From Gamarada debralockiae (taxonomy: Eukaryota; Ascomycota; Leotiomycetes; Helotiales; Hyphodiscaceae), in contig NXFV01000049.1 of NCBI GenBank assembly GCA_002803225.1, positions 1 through 51,973 of the forward strand: DNA of 51,973 nt, given 5' to 3'. Position numbers and translations under genes: made by a program. Position 1 is the stretch's first letter, and each line of letters starts with the position of its first letter. Positions 42,305 through 51,969 of the stretch are shown here, in pieces. The notes under the pieces were generated by a model. It searched no databases. It saw only the letters and a program-made list of their open reading frames with translations, and was not told the DNA's origin.

Positions 42305-43168
42305 CTAAAACTCGACCTCCCTAGATTGCGGATGCTCAACATGAGGACCATCATCCATCCTCACAAACCCCCGTCCCGTCAACGGCGTACTCTCATCAAA
42401 CCCCTTATCCAATACCGCCACCTCCGTCCCATTATCCACCCTCCCACTCTCCAGATCCCCACCTGCCGCCCTCCTCCCCTCCTCCGCCTTCCTCGCCCAC
42501 TCCTCCCTCTGCTTCCGCTTAATCTCCGCACACAATGCATAATTCCCCGGGAACCAGAACCGCCAAGCCGGATGTACGACAGCGCTCAGGAACGAGCCAG
42601 CCCAGATATTGATGGGAAGGAAGATTTGGATTAGCATGAGGATGCGATGCCCACGGGCATCTATAATCTGGACGATTATCCTCATGAATGCCATGAAGAA
42701 CATCACGTCACTTTGCCAGATGTCGTCCCAGTTGAGGAATTGTAGCTTTATGATACCAGGGAAGAAGATGATCGTGCACAGTATGACTGTGAAGGTTGAG
42801 GGGCAGAGGATGAAGTGTGGCAGCACGCGCTTGTCTTTATCAGTATTCAACGAACATGATGTGAATGGGTTCAGACGACGTACAGCAGCAGGTCCAACAT
42901 CTACCTCCTGCTCTCTCGCACCCCACTTGCACATCCTCTCCGTTGTCGAGTTGGTCCCATTACCAACACCACTGCCAACATCAGACGGAAGGCTATAAGG
43001 CAAATACCTCGCCATCGCGACCGCGCACTGAAACGTCACCGCATAGAGCGCGATTTGATACAACACCCTATACACCCGAGGGTTCTCCTTAAAAGATATC
43101 CGGGGTCGTGGGTCTGGTAATTTCTGCATGTTTGAAGAGAGCAGAGTAGATTGCGACCGAACTTTCAT
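42305..43168 (-). CDS. multi-pass membrane protein of unknown function
   Basis: A single exon gives 287 residues; a second in-frame Met (MQKLPDPRPRISF) lies 13 codons in and could be the start. Predicted membrane segments are VLYQIALYAVTFQCAVAMA, FILCPSTFTVILCTIIFFPG, SDVMFFMAFMRIIVQII and ILMLIQIFLPINIWAGSFLS. A 60-residue polar loop with two cysteines separates the first two. The 90-residue tail is charged (IKRKQREEWARKAEEGRRA) and ends in an acidic, ESTPLTGR-containing region, probably cytosolic. No enzymatic motif is visible and I do not know the family, though the four-helix plan is clear. Overlapping plus-strand frames are shadows. Confidence 0.65.
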   Translation of the reverse strand: MKVRSQSTLLSSNMQKLPDPRPRISFKENPRVYRVLYQIALYAVTFQCAVAMARYLPYSLPSDVGSGVGNGTNSTTERMCKWGAREQEVDVGPAAVRRLNPFTSCSLNTDKDKRVLPHFILCPSTFTVILCTIIFFPGIIKLQFLNWDDIWQSDVMFFMAFMRIIVQIIDARGHRILMLIQIFLPINIWAGSFLSAVVHPAWRFWFPGNYALCAEIKRKQREEWARKAEEGRRAAGGDLESGRVDNGTEVAVLDKGFDESTPLTGRGFVRMDDGPHVEHPQSREVEF

Positions 43169-43683
43169 CTGGAGAGATGGGTGTGAAGTGGGGTGTTAAC
43201 GGCCGGGTACAGTAAATGGAGGGGCTGCACATGAATGTCTTGGATGCATCAGCACGGTGGAACAGCGAGCCGAAAAAGGTACGTACCAATACGCCTTGGA
43301 CGACCAAAGCAGAGACAACTGTCCAGCTAAATGACATACAAAATACAATTGCAATCGCAGCTTCTAACTTGCCCATGAGACAAGATACTACTATATTCCA
43401 ATTCAAGGTCGCCTGGAAAATGACAAACGAAATTGCCTTAATTGAGAGCGCTCTTACTTCGTTAGCGGGCTTCAGGCTCTAAGTCGCTAAATTTACAGGT
43501 GCCAAGCGCCAAATCAATCGCCTAAAACGCTCCACAATAGGGGTCTCCTCGCACCTCCAATGACCTTTTGCCTCAAACCTCTCTTTCTCTAACAAATCCA
43601 AGTCTAACCTCATAGTCCGTAGTCTCGAGCTGACACGATATCATCCGAATCTTAACCCACACCAACTCCTGCTCGTCTCCTTT
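43169..43683. other. promoter side of the membrane-protein gene and intergenic
   Basis: An 88-codon plus frame at 43216-43482 lacks motifs. Nothing else is seen. Confidence 0.35.
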
Positions 43684-43941
43684 CTATCTAAGCGTAATGA
43701 CCGCATTTCCAACGTTCTGAACCCTATCCACCTCCTTGCCATTCTCAACCACAATAACCTTCTCCGTAGAAGCAAAGCACTCGGCTGTTAACCATGAGAC
43801 AAGGACATCGCAGTCACCCTGATAAGTCACCACATGCTGCATCTTGGAGAACTCCCTACCGCATCTTTCGTATAATCCCTTTTTGGAATTTGTGCACAAT
43901 AGCGCTTGTATCAAAGTAGAAGATCTCTGTCTCAAAATCAA
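43684..43941 (-). CDS. short hypothetical protein or gene fragment
   Basis: An 85-codon frame contains GDCDVLVSWLTAECFASTEK and VIVVENGKEVDRVQNVGNAV, which look like a beta-rich domain end and have good composition. The N-terminal third is less protein-like. In another frame just upstream TEIFYFDTSAIVHKFQKGII looks coding, so a broken larger gene is possible. No family is recognised. Confidence 0.35.
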   Translation of the reverse strand: MILRQRSSTLIQALLCTNSKKGLYERCGREFSKMQHVVTYQGDCDVLVSWLTAECFASTEKVIVVENGKEVDRVQNVGNAVITLR

Positions 43942-44642
43942 CGTGTAAGCCTGGGAAGAAGGCTGTCTCGTAGCGCCTCAGAGCTTTGGTGCGGCGTAAT
44001 TTAGGCTAGGGCCTTGTAAAACCCGCGTGATCTCCCTGAAGCCCATTGGACAGCCCGCGCTCATACCCTGATGACTGACTCCGCTGTCCAATCACCTACG
44101 GGGGGCTTACAGGCTCCCTGGCCTGGATTTACAGAGCGTTACAGGGCATATTGGACATTACAGACTATGAATACCCTGTAGTTGCAAGACTTTTGACCGC
44201 GGCCTTGTATTTCGGTACTTTTCTAGGAAAGCAGGCTTTCAGCCGCTTCACTGGGCTCTAGTTCTTCTATTTCTGAAGACTTTTGGCCTCAGAGCTCGCC
44301 AATATGAACGCATCGGTGTTCACAATGCTGCCATCGAACACATATCAATCTCCTCCAACGAATCGCTCCAGTGTTTCCTGCGGCAATGCTCTCGGTCCGT
44401 GAGTTCTTCCGAGGATTGCTGACTAAGAATTCAATTTATTGCCGTCATCGCAAGGCTCAATCTTTCTGAACAAGCAGCAGCCTTCCAACGATCGATTACC
44501 ACTCGATTTGCCAATTACCGCGCACCGTTGACAATATGGACTTCCTACACTTGAATAACTAAAGCGCCTGCCTTTCGAAACCGACCGGCAGATACCAGAA
44601 AATCTTTTACCTTACACCAAATACTGAATTCGCCTCCTTACG
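43942..44642. other. intergenic and 5' leader of the F-box gene
   Basis: The left part has a pair of related motifs (ATTGGACA and GTCCAAT around 44046-44093) in inverted orientation. The right part is pyrimidine-rich leader. No gene is seen. Confidence 0.35.
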
Positions 44643-45887
44643 ATGGCTGCTCTCGATGCCCAAAGCAACTGGGACGTCTCGATGTCCCAGCCTTTTCGAA
44701 TTCCAATCTGTTCGAACAAGCAGAAGTCCGCGTCCTCTTCGCCCACACCTGCACCCTATCTCAAACCCCCCGCCCACGAGATCCTCCTCCCCACGGAAAT
44801 CATATCCCACATCCTGTCCTTCATCCCCCAGCGACCCGCCTCTCAAGGCACATTCTGGGCCTGCAGTCTCGTGTCGCGCGCCTGGTATTCTGCCTCAATT
44901 GCTCTGCTGTATGCCCAACCACATCTCCATGGCGGGAACTTCTCGGAATTCGTCACGACGGTTTGCCCCTCCAAGAATGCGCACATTCGACAATCGTCTC
45001 TCGCCGTCTTGGTACGGAGATTAGATATGGGAGAGTTAGTACACAATAGCAGTCGGAGCTTGACGGCGAGGCTGTTGGGAAGGTTGAAGCACAATATTGA
45101 AGCATTCGTGGCACCACAAGCATCGTTCGCTATCAACAGTTTTGCAGCGCTGAGCAAATGCACACAGCTACGGCATCTCGATCTATCCCTTATCTCTGCT
45201 TCCATTCCGCCAAAGCTGCTCTTTCAAACCCTAGTCGCTCTCGAAAACTTGGAAACACTATTCTTCCCGCGATCATCAGGCCCACAAACGGATGACGCGA
45301 CGGCGCCATATGCATGGCCACCGAGGTTAAAAGCTTTGCATTTGGCAGGTTGGATAGATTCGAATTTTCTGCGCACACATATCACTCACACCCCCCTCTC
45401 CCTTGAAAGGCTCAGTATCCAGCACTGTCCCCAAGTCTACGCCGAGCCCCTCCTCGAAACTCTCTCCGTTCTCGGCGATCGCCTCAAACACCTTACAATC
45501 CGGCATCCTATGCCAAAACTACAAGTCGGAGTGCTTGATCGTATCCCGCTACTCTGCCCCAATCTCCTAGCTCTCCGAGTGTCCGCAGATTACATTTCCA
45601 GTGCCCTCTTTCAGTCAATAGAGAATGGACACCCGCTGAGGATACTTGATCTCGATTGCTCTGGCACGGCAACTGCAGAGGTCGAGGTAGCCCCCGCGGC
45701 AGTATATGATGCTGTGGAAGATGGTAGACTACCGGAACTGCGGAGTGTGAGAGTTAGTGCGCGGCTGGCATGGGCGGCGACTGAGAGGTTGAGACAGGAT
45801 GTGGCGGATTTAGTAGAGATACTAGAGGAAGGGGAGATGGAAAGGCCATTGGGGGTGACGGCAGGTGTTTGGACTACTTATGAGTAG
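44643..45887 (+). CDS. F-box protein with leucine-rich region
   Basis: A single exon gives 414 residues. The F-box is at about residues 48-95: LLPTEIISHILSFIPQ, then WACSLVSRAWYSASIALLYA and QPHLHGG. The rest is a run of irregular leucine-rich repeats (SKCTQLRHLDLSLISASIP, ALENLETLFFP, RLKALHLAGW, LSLERLSIQHCPQVYAEPLL, RLKHLTIRHPM, CPNLLALRVSADYI, LRILDLDCSG, LPELRSVRVS). This layout is that of SCF substrate receptors: the F-box binds Skp1 and the LRR surface selects the target for ubiquitination. The N-terminal 45 residues are low complexity. It is intact; target unknown. Confidence 0.85.
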   Translation: MAALDAQSNWDVSMSQPFRIPICSNKQKSASSSPTPAPYLKPPAHEILLPTEIISHILSFIPQRPASQGTFWACSLVSRAWYSASIALLYAQPHLHGGNFSEFVTTVCPSKNAHIRQSSLAVLVRRLDMGELVHNSSRSLTARLLGRLKHNIEAFVAPQASFAINSFAALSKCTQLRHLDLSLISASIPPKLLFQTLVALENLETLFFPRSSGPQTDDATAPYAWPPRLKALHLAGWIDSNFLRTHITHTPLSLERLSIQHCPQVYAEPLLETLSVLGDRLKHLTIRHPMPKLQVGVLDRIPLLCPNLLALRVSADYISSALFQSIENGHPLRILDLDCSGTATAEVEVAPAAVYDAVEDGRLPELRSVRVSARLAWAATERLRQDVADLVEILEEGEMERPLGVTAGVWTTYE

Positions 45888-46285
45888 ATTGGATGCCTGG
45901 TTCATTGGATTGAGGCAGGTCTTGATCCTCCTAAATAATGGAGGCAATTTTGATCGTAACTGTTGTGCATGGACCCTGTGTGAATACGTACACTGGCCAC
46001 ATGCAATAAACCACAGCTGAGTTATTTTCTACTTTTTTAGTATCTATTGTACAAGCTCTCTCTATAAAGCTAATATAGGAGGTAATCATGCAAGCAAGCC
46101 GTCAATTCTCAAATCCACTTCCTCTTCCACCGTCATCGACCACAAGCCGAAAGCCATTCCATGGTAGTGACGCTAGGGTTCCATCAATCATTTCCAGCCA
46201 TCTTCCATTCCCACGCAAAGCCAGTATATCCTTACACCTACATCAACCCTTCTCTGTGCATCTCTCTATATCGCGTCGCCCGCCT
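45888..46285. other. 3' regions of two convergent genes
   Basis: The F-box gene and the CCHC gene face each other. AATAAA at 46006-46011 could serve the F-box gene. No other feature is seen. Confidence 0.45.
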
Positions 46286-47397
46286 TCAGTATCCGAAGAG
46301 TTGTTTTTTGGCAGCATTGAGAACCTTAATGCTTTCGCCGTAGATACTAGGTGGAGCACCAGGTCCAGTCATAACGCCATCCGCCATTCGCTCCAAGAAA
46401 ATCTCCCACATCCGCTGTTGGTATGCATCGATTATCCTAGAATGCTTGGATTAGCATATGTTGAGGTCCACAAAAACGTCCAATTAGAATCAATGACTTA
46501 CTGGTCCTCCGTTGCTCCCTCTGAAACCCCAAGCACAAAGTACGGATCCCCCACTTCGAAGTACTGTTCGTTCTCGTCGGGCAGCTGTGGAGCTCTCGGA
46601 ACGGCGGTGTTGGCGGAAGGGTTCTGAACCGCTGGCTTCTGAGACGCTGGGACACCGGTTGCTCCTGGGATGTTCGTAGAGATTCGGCCCCTTGGAGCTG
46701 GCGCAGGCTGGACAGGTCCCGGGACTGCATTCGATGGTGGGATGTTAAGCTGAACATATAAATCGTTCAACGGGTCCTGAACGATTCTCCGTCCGAGCTG
46801 TGGGCTCTACCACCACGGCGTTGCTTCCACTTGCATAAGAACGCAGGCGTTGCTGGGGCGGCTTCCGGTACGGAGAAGAGGTTCTTCTGCGAATTGGGGT
46901 ACGTGACCTGAGTCGTTCATTTGGATTGGGTGATTGGAGTCGACCATATCCGTGTGACTGTCCATACCCGTCATAACGCTGGAGTGGGGATCGGGATCTC
47001 TTCTGAATACGTTCTCGCGTTGGAGATCTTGATCTGCCGCGTGTGATTCGCTCTTCAAGCGGTCGACCTCTTGCAGCTAGATCGTCTTGAGTAAAATGAT
47101 GTTCGTTGCCTCTGTAGATGCATCGTTCGTTGACCCAAATAGAGCAACCAGGCGAAGCCTTCAACGCGTCGAGCACCTTCTTCCTCAATTCTGGATCTTC
47201 ATCTAAGCCAACCATCTGGCACCACGCTCGGTTCCTGGAAGAGGGCCACGTCGATCAGCTGGGACGCGTCGACCGAGAGGACAGTATCGCTCAATGTGGT
47301 TGAAGCCACCACATTGGAAGCACCGCTTGGGCGCCTCGCGACATGATCCATAGTGGAACCTTAAACAATTCGTACACGGAACCGGGATGTTTGACAT
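46286..47397 (-). CDS. CCHC zinc-knuckle protein with RS-rich middle and J-domain-like C-terminus, frame interrupted
   Basis: Start MSNIPVPCTNCLRFHYGSC at 47397, then a perfect knuckle CFQCGGFNHIERYC (C-x2-C-x4-H-x4-C). Near 47215 coding moves to a second frame: MVGLDEDPELRKKVLDALKA, GCSIWVNERCIYRGNEHHF, then Arg/Ser-rich text (RGRSRSPTRERIQKRSRSPL). Near 46800 it moves to a third frame: IVQDPLNDLYVQLNIPPSNA, Pro-rich linker, then VGDPYFVLGVSEGATEDQ. A canonical 65-nt intron (46437-46501) leads to IIDAYQQRMWEIFLERMADG and IKVLNAAKKQLFGY, resembling the start and end of a J domain, without the HPD tripeptide. A weak 50-nt intron (GTCCCA donor) could bridge the first junction; nothing suitable bridges the second, so at least one indel is likely. 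A nucleic-acid-binding role is suggested by the knuckle and RS tract. It may be a pseudogene or contain an assembly error. Confidence 0.6.
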
Positions 47398-47496
47398 CTA
47401 CACAAGGTCAGCCATAGCTTCGATTTCAATTTTCAATTTCGCTGAACGATCGAGGCCATTGAGGGAGTGAATTATTCACATTGATTGAACGATCAA

Positions 47497-47912
47497 TCTC
47501 GTTAATACTCGAACCTCTCGATCAACTCAACCTCCCGTCGAGAACAACACGTCAAGTGAGTGTGGTTGATGAATATATCATCAAATTGGTGCTCTTGATT
47601 AACTGACCACAACGCAGAGAGTCGCGACTATTTCAAAAGTGAGGTTGCTGGACTGGAAAACGACTCAGAACGAGACACTTCTTCCTCATTCAGCGACGAC
47701 GCATGGCGGAAAGGTGAATACTTATACAAAGTGAGTTGTCTTAGCGGAAGGTGGTAGTGAAATGGAGTTGGTGTTGAAGTTGGAAGAAGGTCAAAAGCAT
47801 TGTTGACTTCCCGGCGGCATCGAACTTGGAAAGAGTATCACGTGCTCCATGTCTCCCAAACAGCTCCATCCCCCGCCTCCCAATAACATCCATCCTCACC
47901 CATAACTCCTAG
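47497..47912 (+). CDS. possible small gene, 5' end not found
   Basis: Three blocks join in phase across two good introns. The first, ending QPPVENNTS at 47555, is followed by GTGAGT to CGCAG (47556-47617). The second, at 47618-47730, contains RDYFKSEVAGLENDSERDT and FSDDAWRKGEYLYK. A 59-nt intron (47731-47789, GTGAGT to GAAG) leads to VKSIVDFPAASNLERVSRAP and a stop at 47910-47912. No ATG precedes the first block before a stop, so a further upstream exon or a decayed start is needed. The family is unknown. Confidence 0.35.
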
Positions 47913-48347
47913 CTTGAGACCAGAGAAATTGGAGGTATGGTTTGATAGAAAGAGAGGCCTGTTGCTCCGAAGAGAAAGTTTTCTCTTCGAGATGAAGTTA
48001 ATTGCATTCTATTTTAAACTTCGGGTGACGAGAGGTTCCAAGTATTTGGACTGACTGGCATCAGGAGATACTCAAAGCGAGAGTTATTGCATATCATCAC
48101 CAAATCTTCTTCTTGCAAAAGCATACATATCCATATCCATCACTTACCAATGGACATCTTTGGAGTCCTCGAACCTTGGAATCCATCGAAGACACCCTGC
48201 CAAGGAACTTCTTGCTCAGCGGATTACTTCCCGACTTCAATCATCCTAACTCTTTTCATAAGAACTACTCTTTGCATTGGTGTCTTGATTGAGTTTTCAA
48301 TCGATCGTTCCTGCAATTGAGCTGATGGCCACTTGCAACAAGTTACA
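47913..48347. other. leader region of the His-Cys box gene
   Basis: A 77-codon frame at 48087-48320 contains MDIFGVLEPWNPSKTPCQ, which could be an upstream exon of the next gene, but no confident splice pair was found. Confidence 0.35.
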
Positions 48348-49757
48348 ATGCCTTCCATAGCCGGTCTGTGCCAGCATTCACCCAGCGTATGCTGTGGATT
48401 CTCCTGCTGCCTCTACACTAGTCTTTGGCAACCTCATAAGCTCGGAAATGAGGACCAGCCAATCATTGCTCCATCCATAGATGGCAAAGAAGACTTTAGA
48501 CCTTCTGAAAGTCTTCCAATCCCTAAAACGCCTCACCCAGTTGGATTATTTCCTGGAACTTTCATGCCCTACATCGATCTCAGTGCAGATGATGACGACT
48601 CTGCTCCCCAAATCCAGCCAACTGATGGACATGAAGAATCAAAGGATTTGGAGAAAGAATGCCGACTCCTAGTGAGCGACACGAGAGTGGCCGAGGAAGT
48701 TAAGCGAATTCCGGCATCGGAATCACTGGAATTATCTGAACGAACAGGTTTGCAATCCGACAGACAGCTTCCGGATACACAACGAGATTCAAACAATTTG
48801 GCCACGGCACAATTCCCGGGTCTGGATGCTCAAGATCTTGACGCACACCTTCCCGACACTCAAGTCTGTTACCCAACCCCTCCTTCATCCTCAGATCCTG
48901 AATCTTCAACAAAAACTGGATTTGAAAGCTCTTCAGAGCCCAATGTTCCACTTGAAGCACCTCAGAAGCTCTCTTGCCGAGAAAGAAAACGCATCATTGT
49001 ACCTATGAACCGACCAGCTAACGTCACAAAAGCAATGAAAGCTTGGATCGCAAAGACGCACTACCTCCTCGACCCGTTTCGCGAAGATGATGAATGCTGG
49101 TTCCACCCGGTAACTACTACCCTAAATCAGATTCATGACATGAGTCTGCCTAGCTCCACGTTCACCTGCAATGAGCAATTACTAATTTCGATAATTTCCT
49201 AGTCACCCCCACCACCGCATCTCACTTCAACCGGTACTCTCCGCCCCTGCGGCAAGATTCAAAAAGCATTCGCCTGGCAGGATCACAAAGGCAAACACTC
49301 AATCGTTCTCAACTTCGGCATCGTCTCAAAACTTCTCCTCAACAAGTTGACGAAACAGCAGAAAGATGGTTTCATCAGCAAGCAATGGCATTTGAGCCAT
49401 CTCTGCGGCAACTGGACATGTTTGAATACCGCCCATACGACCGTCGAGCCTGGCTCAATCAATATCAGTCGTAATAACTGCTTTTCGCACAGGTCGGGAT
49501 GTGGTCACAATCCACAGTGCATGAAAGACAAGAAAGTCTTTCTGGATGCTGATGGAAAGCAGGTCGACCCCACTATTCCTGTTCCCCAAGCAGCTGGTGA
49601 AGTATCTCAAGCAAGTGCGGGAAATGTTGACTGGGATGATTGGAGAGATGAAATCGATGACAGGGTGGAGTTCATGGGAATGAATGACGTGGAAGAGCCT
49701 GAGTCTATGGGAACGAGCTCGGCGAGCGATGATACCAACACGGATTTCAACCACTGA
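48348..49757 (+). CDS. His-Cys box (I-PpoI-like) zinc-binding loop endonuclease-domain protein
   Basis: Exon 1 (48348-49109) and exon 2 (49203-49757) flank a 93-nt intron (GTAACT...CCTAG), giving 438 residues. The first 210 residues are acidic/Ser-rich and probably disordered (for example MPYIDLSADDDDSAPQ). The domain begins near LLDPFREDDECWFHP and contains GTLRPCGKIQKAFAWQDHKG and KQWHLSHLCGNWTCLNTAH, then VEPGSINISRNNCFSHRSG and CGHNPQC. This matches the His-Cys box of the Physarum intron homing enzyme I-PpoI in order: the SHLC catalytic-His element, the C-x-N metal helix with Asn in SRNNC, and two Cys/His zinc sites. In fungi the domain occurs in nuclear genes without introns or inteins, so its present role is unknown. 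Catalytic His and Asn seem kept. The start is uncertain; an upstream exon is possible. Confidence 0.8.
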
Positions 49758-50549
49758 AACCCCTCCCTGGCTCTCCCGGCACTGCATATCTATCCTGCTT
49801 GATCCCTATTGACAGGTACCACATTTCCTGTGATACTCCATGCATATTTCCAGACATTCTCACGTTTGGCAAGATCAGAAATAACAAGTCGTGCTCATTT
49901 CTTTACCTGTATCATAGATTTATTTGGGAGGTGGAATAAAAATTGCCTGCAAAGCAGCCTGCAGCGGCTTCAAGTTCTGCAGCAGTCTGTTGGTACCTTG
50001 CAGAAATACTACAAATAATCACAAGCTTCATTTCTAATCGCGCTGAACAAGAAAGTCAACACCCGGTGCATGTTCCCCTCTTCATTCGGGAGCGTTGCAG
50101 GTTGTTATGTCTAGCATCAGAATACTCGGTACCTACCTCGACCCGCCAGTCAACACTTCTGAAAGATGAAAGGAAAGTATATGTTCGGTCATATGAAGCA
50201 CGGAATGGAAAGATCTGTGATATCTCCAGGAACTACAGCTTAGTCGCTGTCAAAAGGAGTGTGCCAATGCCTTCCTCGAAAAAGAAGGGTCCAGGTTATA
50301 GCCTTGTCGAACGGATCGAAAGCTATAGATGGAGAGAGACAAAATAAAGTGAGTAAAGTCTTCTCCAACTGGGTGATTGGATCCCACTTACCTCAGCAGG
50401 ATATCACTTCTGATGACACACACCATGAAGCAAATATCTTAAATGAGGTCATCCAGGACAAGAAAGTTGCAGCTGATGCAGGAAAGACCAGCTTTAACAG
50501 AGGTTAGTAATTCATATAGCCAGCTGGCCCTGTCTCGAGTTAGTATCTT
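49758..50549. other. intergenic or decayed upstream part of the next pseudogene
   Basis: Frames at 49943-50347 and 50259-50507 (plus) have mixed character: SLVAVKRSVPMPSSKKKGPG, and VIGSHLPQQDITSDDTHHEA with ILNEVIQDKKVAADAGKTSF. They may be N-terminal remains of the broken gene at 50.55-51.6 kb, but I cannot link them. Confidence 0.35.
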
Positions 50550-51620
50550 AATGATGTGATACAACAGGAGGCTCTCAAACCTGCATACGCCGACCAAATT
50601 CGCACAAATTCAGAACTACTACGTCAACGGACACAAGCTTCCGCCAAAACAACCGAAGACAATTGCATCCAACACATCAAATCTTTGAATCCTTCCAGTG
50701 AGAACACCATAGTGAAAGATCTGTCTCTTCTATGGATTAGGACAGTGAGCTTGCCAATCGAAACGAGATTTTGGACAATCCTGTTACTTGGGTGTCATTC
50801 TGGAAGGATAACCCGCTGCCAACATCTGCGAACATCCGACTCATGAGAATCATTCACGAATATATGATATATTTTACCATCTAAGTTGACGACTTCGAGT
50901 CCCAGCCACTGCGAGATTTGCACAAGCTGGTTGTTGGAATGAGGACTGGAACAGAGGTGGAGACAACTATGAGCGGATCCGATTACATGGAATTTCAAGG
51001 CCGAATATCGACGCAATTGCAGCTCCATACTCAGATGTTGGAAAAGAGGGCTTCATCGTCGGTGACAATGAAGCCGGCTCGAAATAGACGAACATGTTTG
51101 GGAAGTTGTGGAAAGAGCGCCGACAGCATTGAACCAAAAACCGAACGCGAACACCGGATTGGATAATAGTCGACGACCCCAGTGAAGGAAAATGCAAGAG
51201 GGTTAGAAATTCACCAGCCCCTATTCCGACACCAGATATCGAGTTGCTTGATCTAATGGGAAGCTCCCGGGCACCCATTGGGGCACATGTCGTCGGAGTG
51301 ATGGTGGAGGGCGACACTGGTAAAGGATGTCATGAAGGCATTTTAACGGTATGTTGATTACTTACCTTAACCTAACACAAACTAAGCAACCGGCTTTAAA
51401 GAAGTATGTCTCGGATGGTCAAACCCTGCCAAGTTCAACTCGAAACCGGACGCCAATCTCCTGCTCCCAGCAATCGGCATCATACATCGAAAGTTCACGA
51501 CCTTCTGAACCTGTATCTCGGGCTCCACCCACAGATTCTTCCTCTCAAGAGACTTGCAAGGTACGAGCAAATACATCCCCGATTGTACAGAGTCTTGGGG
51601 GTGGTTCATCGGCCTGATCC
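50550..51620 (+). pseudogene. broken gene of unknown function
   Basis: Coding-like plus-strand blocks lie in alternating frames. ALKPAYADQIRTNSELLRQR lies near 50570-50630, then DNPVTWVSFWKDNPLPTSAN and RLMRIIHEYM near 50774-50868, then LHGISRPNIDAIAAPYSDVG and KEGFIVGDNEAGSK, TAG at 51085-51087, TNMFGKLWKERRQH, TGA at 51130-51132, then PDWIIVDDPSEGKCKRVRN, LLDLMGSSRAPIGAHVVGV and MVEGDTGKGCHEGIL. A clean GTATGT...CTAAC...AAAG intron (about 51351-51404) follows, then a Ser-rich tail. Both stops fit CAG/CGA or TGG precursors. I do not recognise the family. Confidence 0.45.
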
Positions 51621-51911
51621 ATCGGTAGAGTAGAGATGAGATAATGCTAGGATGTCAGCAGGGCTGAAATGCTTTATATTGCTGAGCATGCATAGCAGCT
51701 TGCATCCTTTGGCATTTTCTAGCAAATGATCTCAGTAGACACTGGAGAAATAGTTGATAATGTCGTCAGAGAGGGGACGAACATCGCGATCGATCGTTAT
51801 TGATTGTGATGATACGATGTCAGGGCTGTGACCAGGAAATCGGCGGATGACAACAAGGCTGGGCTTGCGGAAAGCTATTCATGGGCTATTCATGAGCTGT
51901 TCAAAGGATTT

Positions 51912-51914
<3 letters not shown>
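51621..51914. other. short non-coding end region
   Basis: No gene-like frame is seen between the last pseudogene and the terminal T run. Confidence 0.4.

Positions 51915-51968
<54 letters not shown>
51915..51968. repeat. 54-base poly(T) run at the contig end
   Basis: Uninterrupted T from 51915 to 51968, followed by GTTT and the end of the window. It is either a genuine homopolymer, for example the tail of a retroposed element on the minus strand, or an assembly termination artefact. Confidence 0.9.

Positions 51969-51969
<1 letters not shown>

Noticed and set aside
42161..42634. Plus-strand Pro/Arg/Leu-rich 157-codon frame
   Set aside because: Antisense to the charged tail of the membrane-protein gene; composition is an echo of that tail.
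44046..44093. Inverted ATTGGACA/GTCCAAT motifs as a transposon end
   Set aside because: Arms are only 7-8 bp with no target duplication; they also fit paired CCAAT-type promoter motifs.
46088..46627. Plus-strand 179-codon frame
   Set aside because: Overlaps the J-like exon and its canonical intron on the opposite strand, which are better supported.
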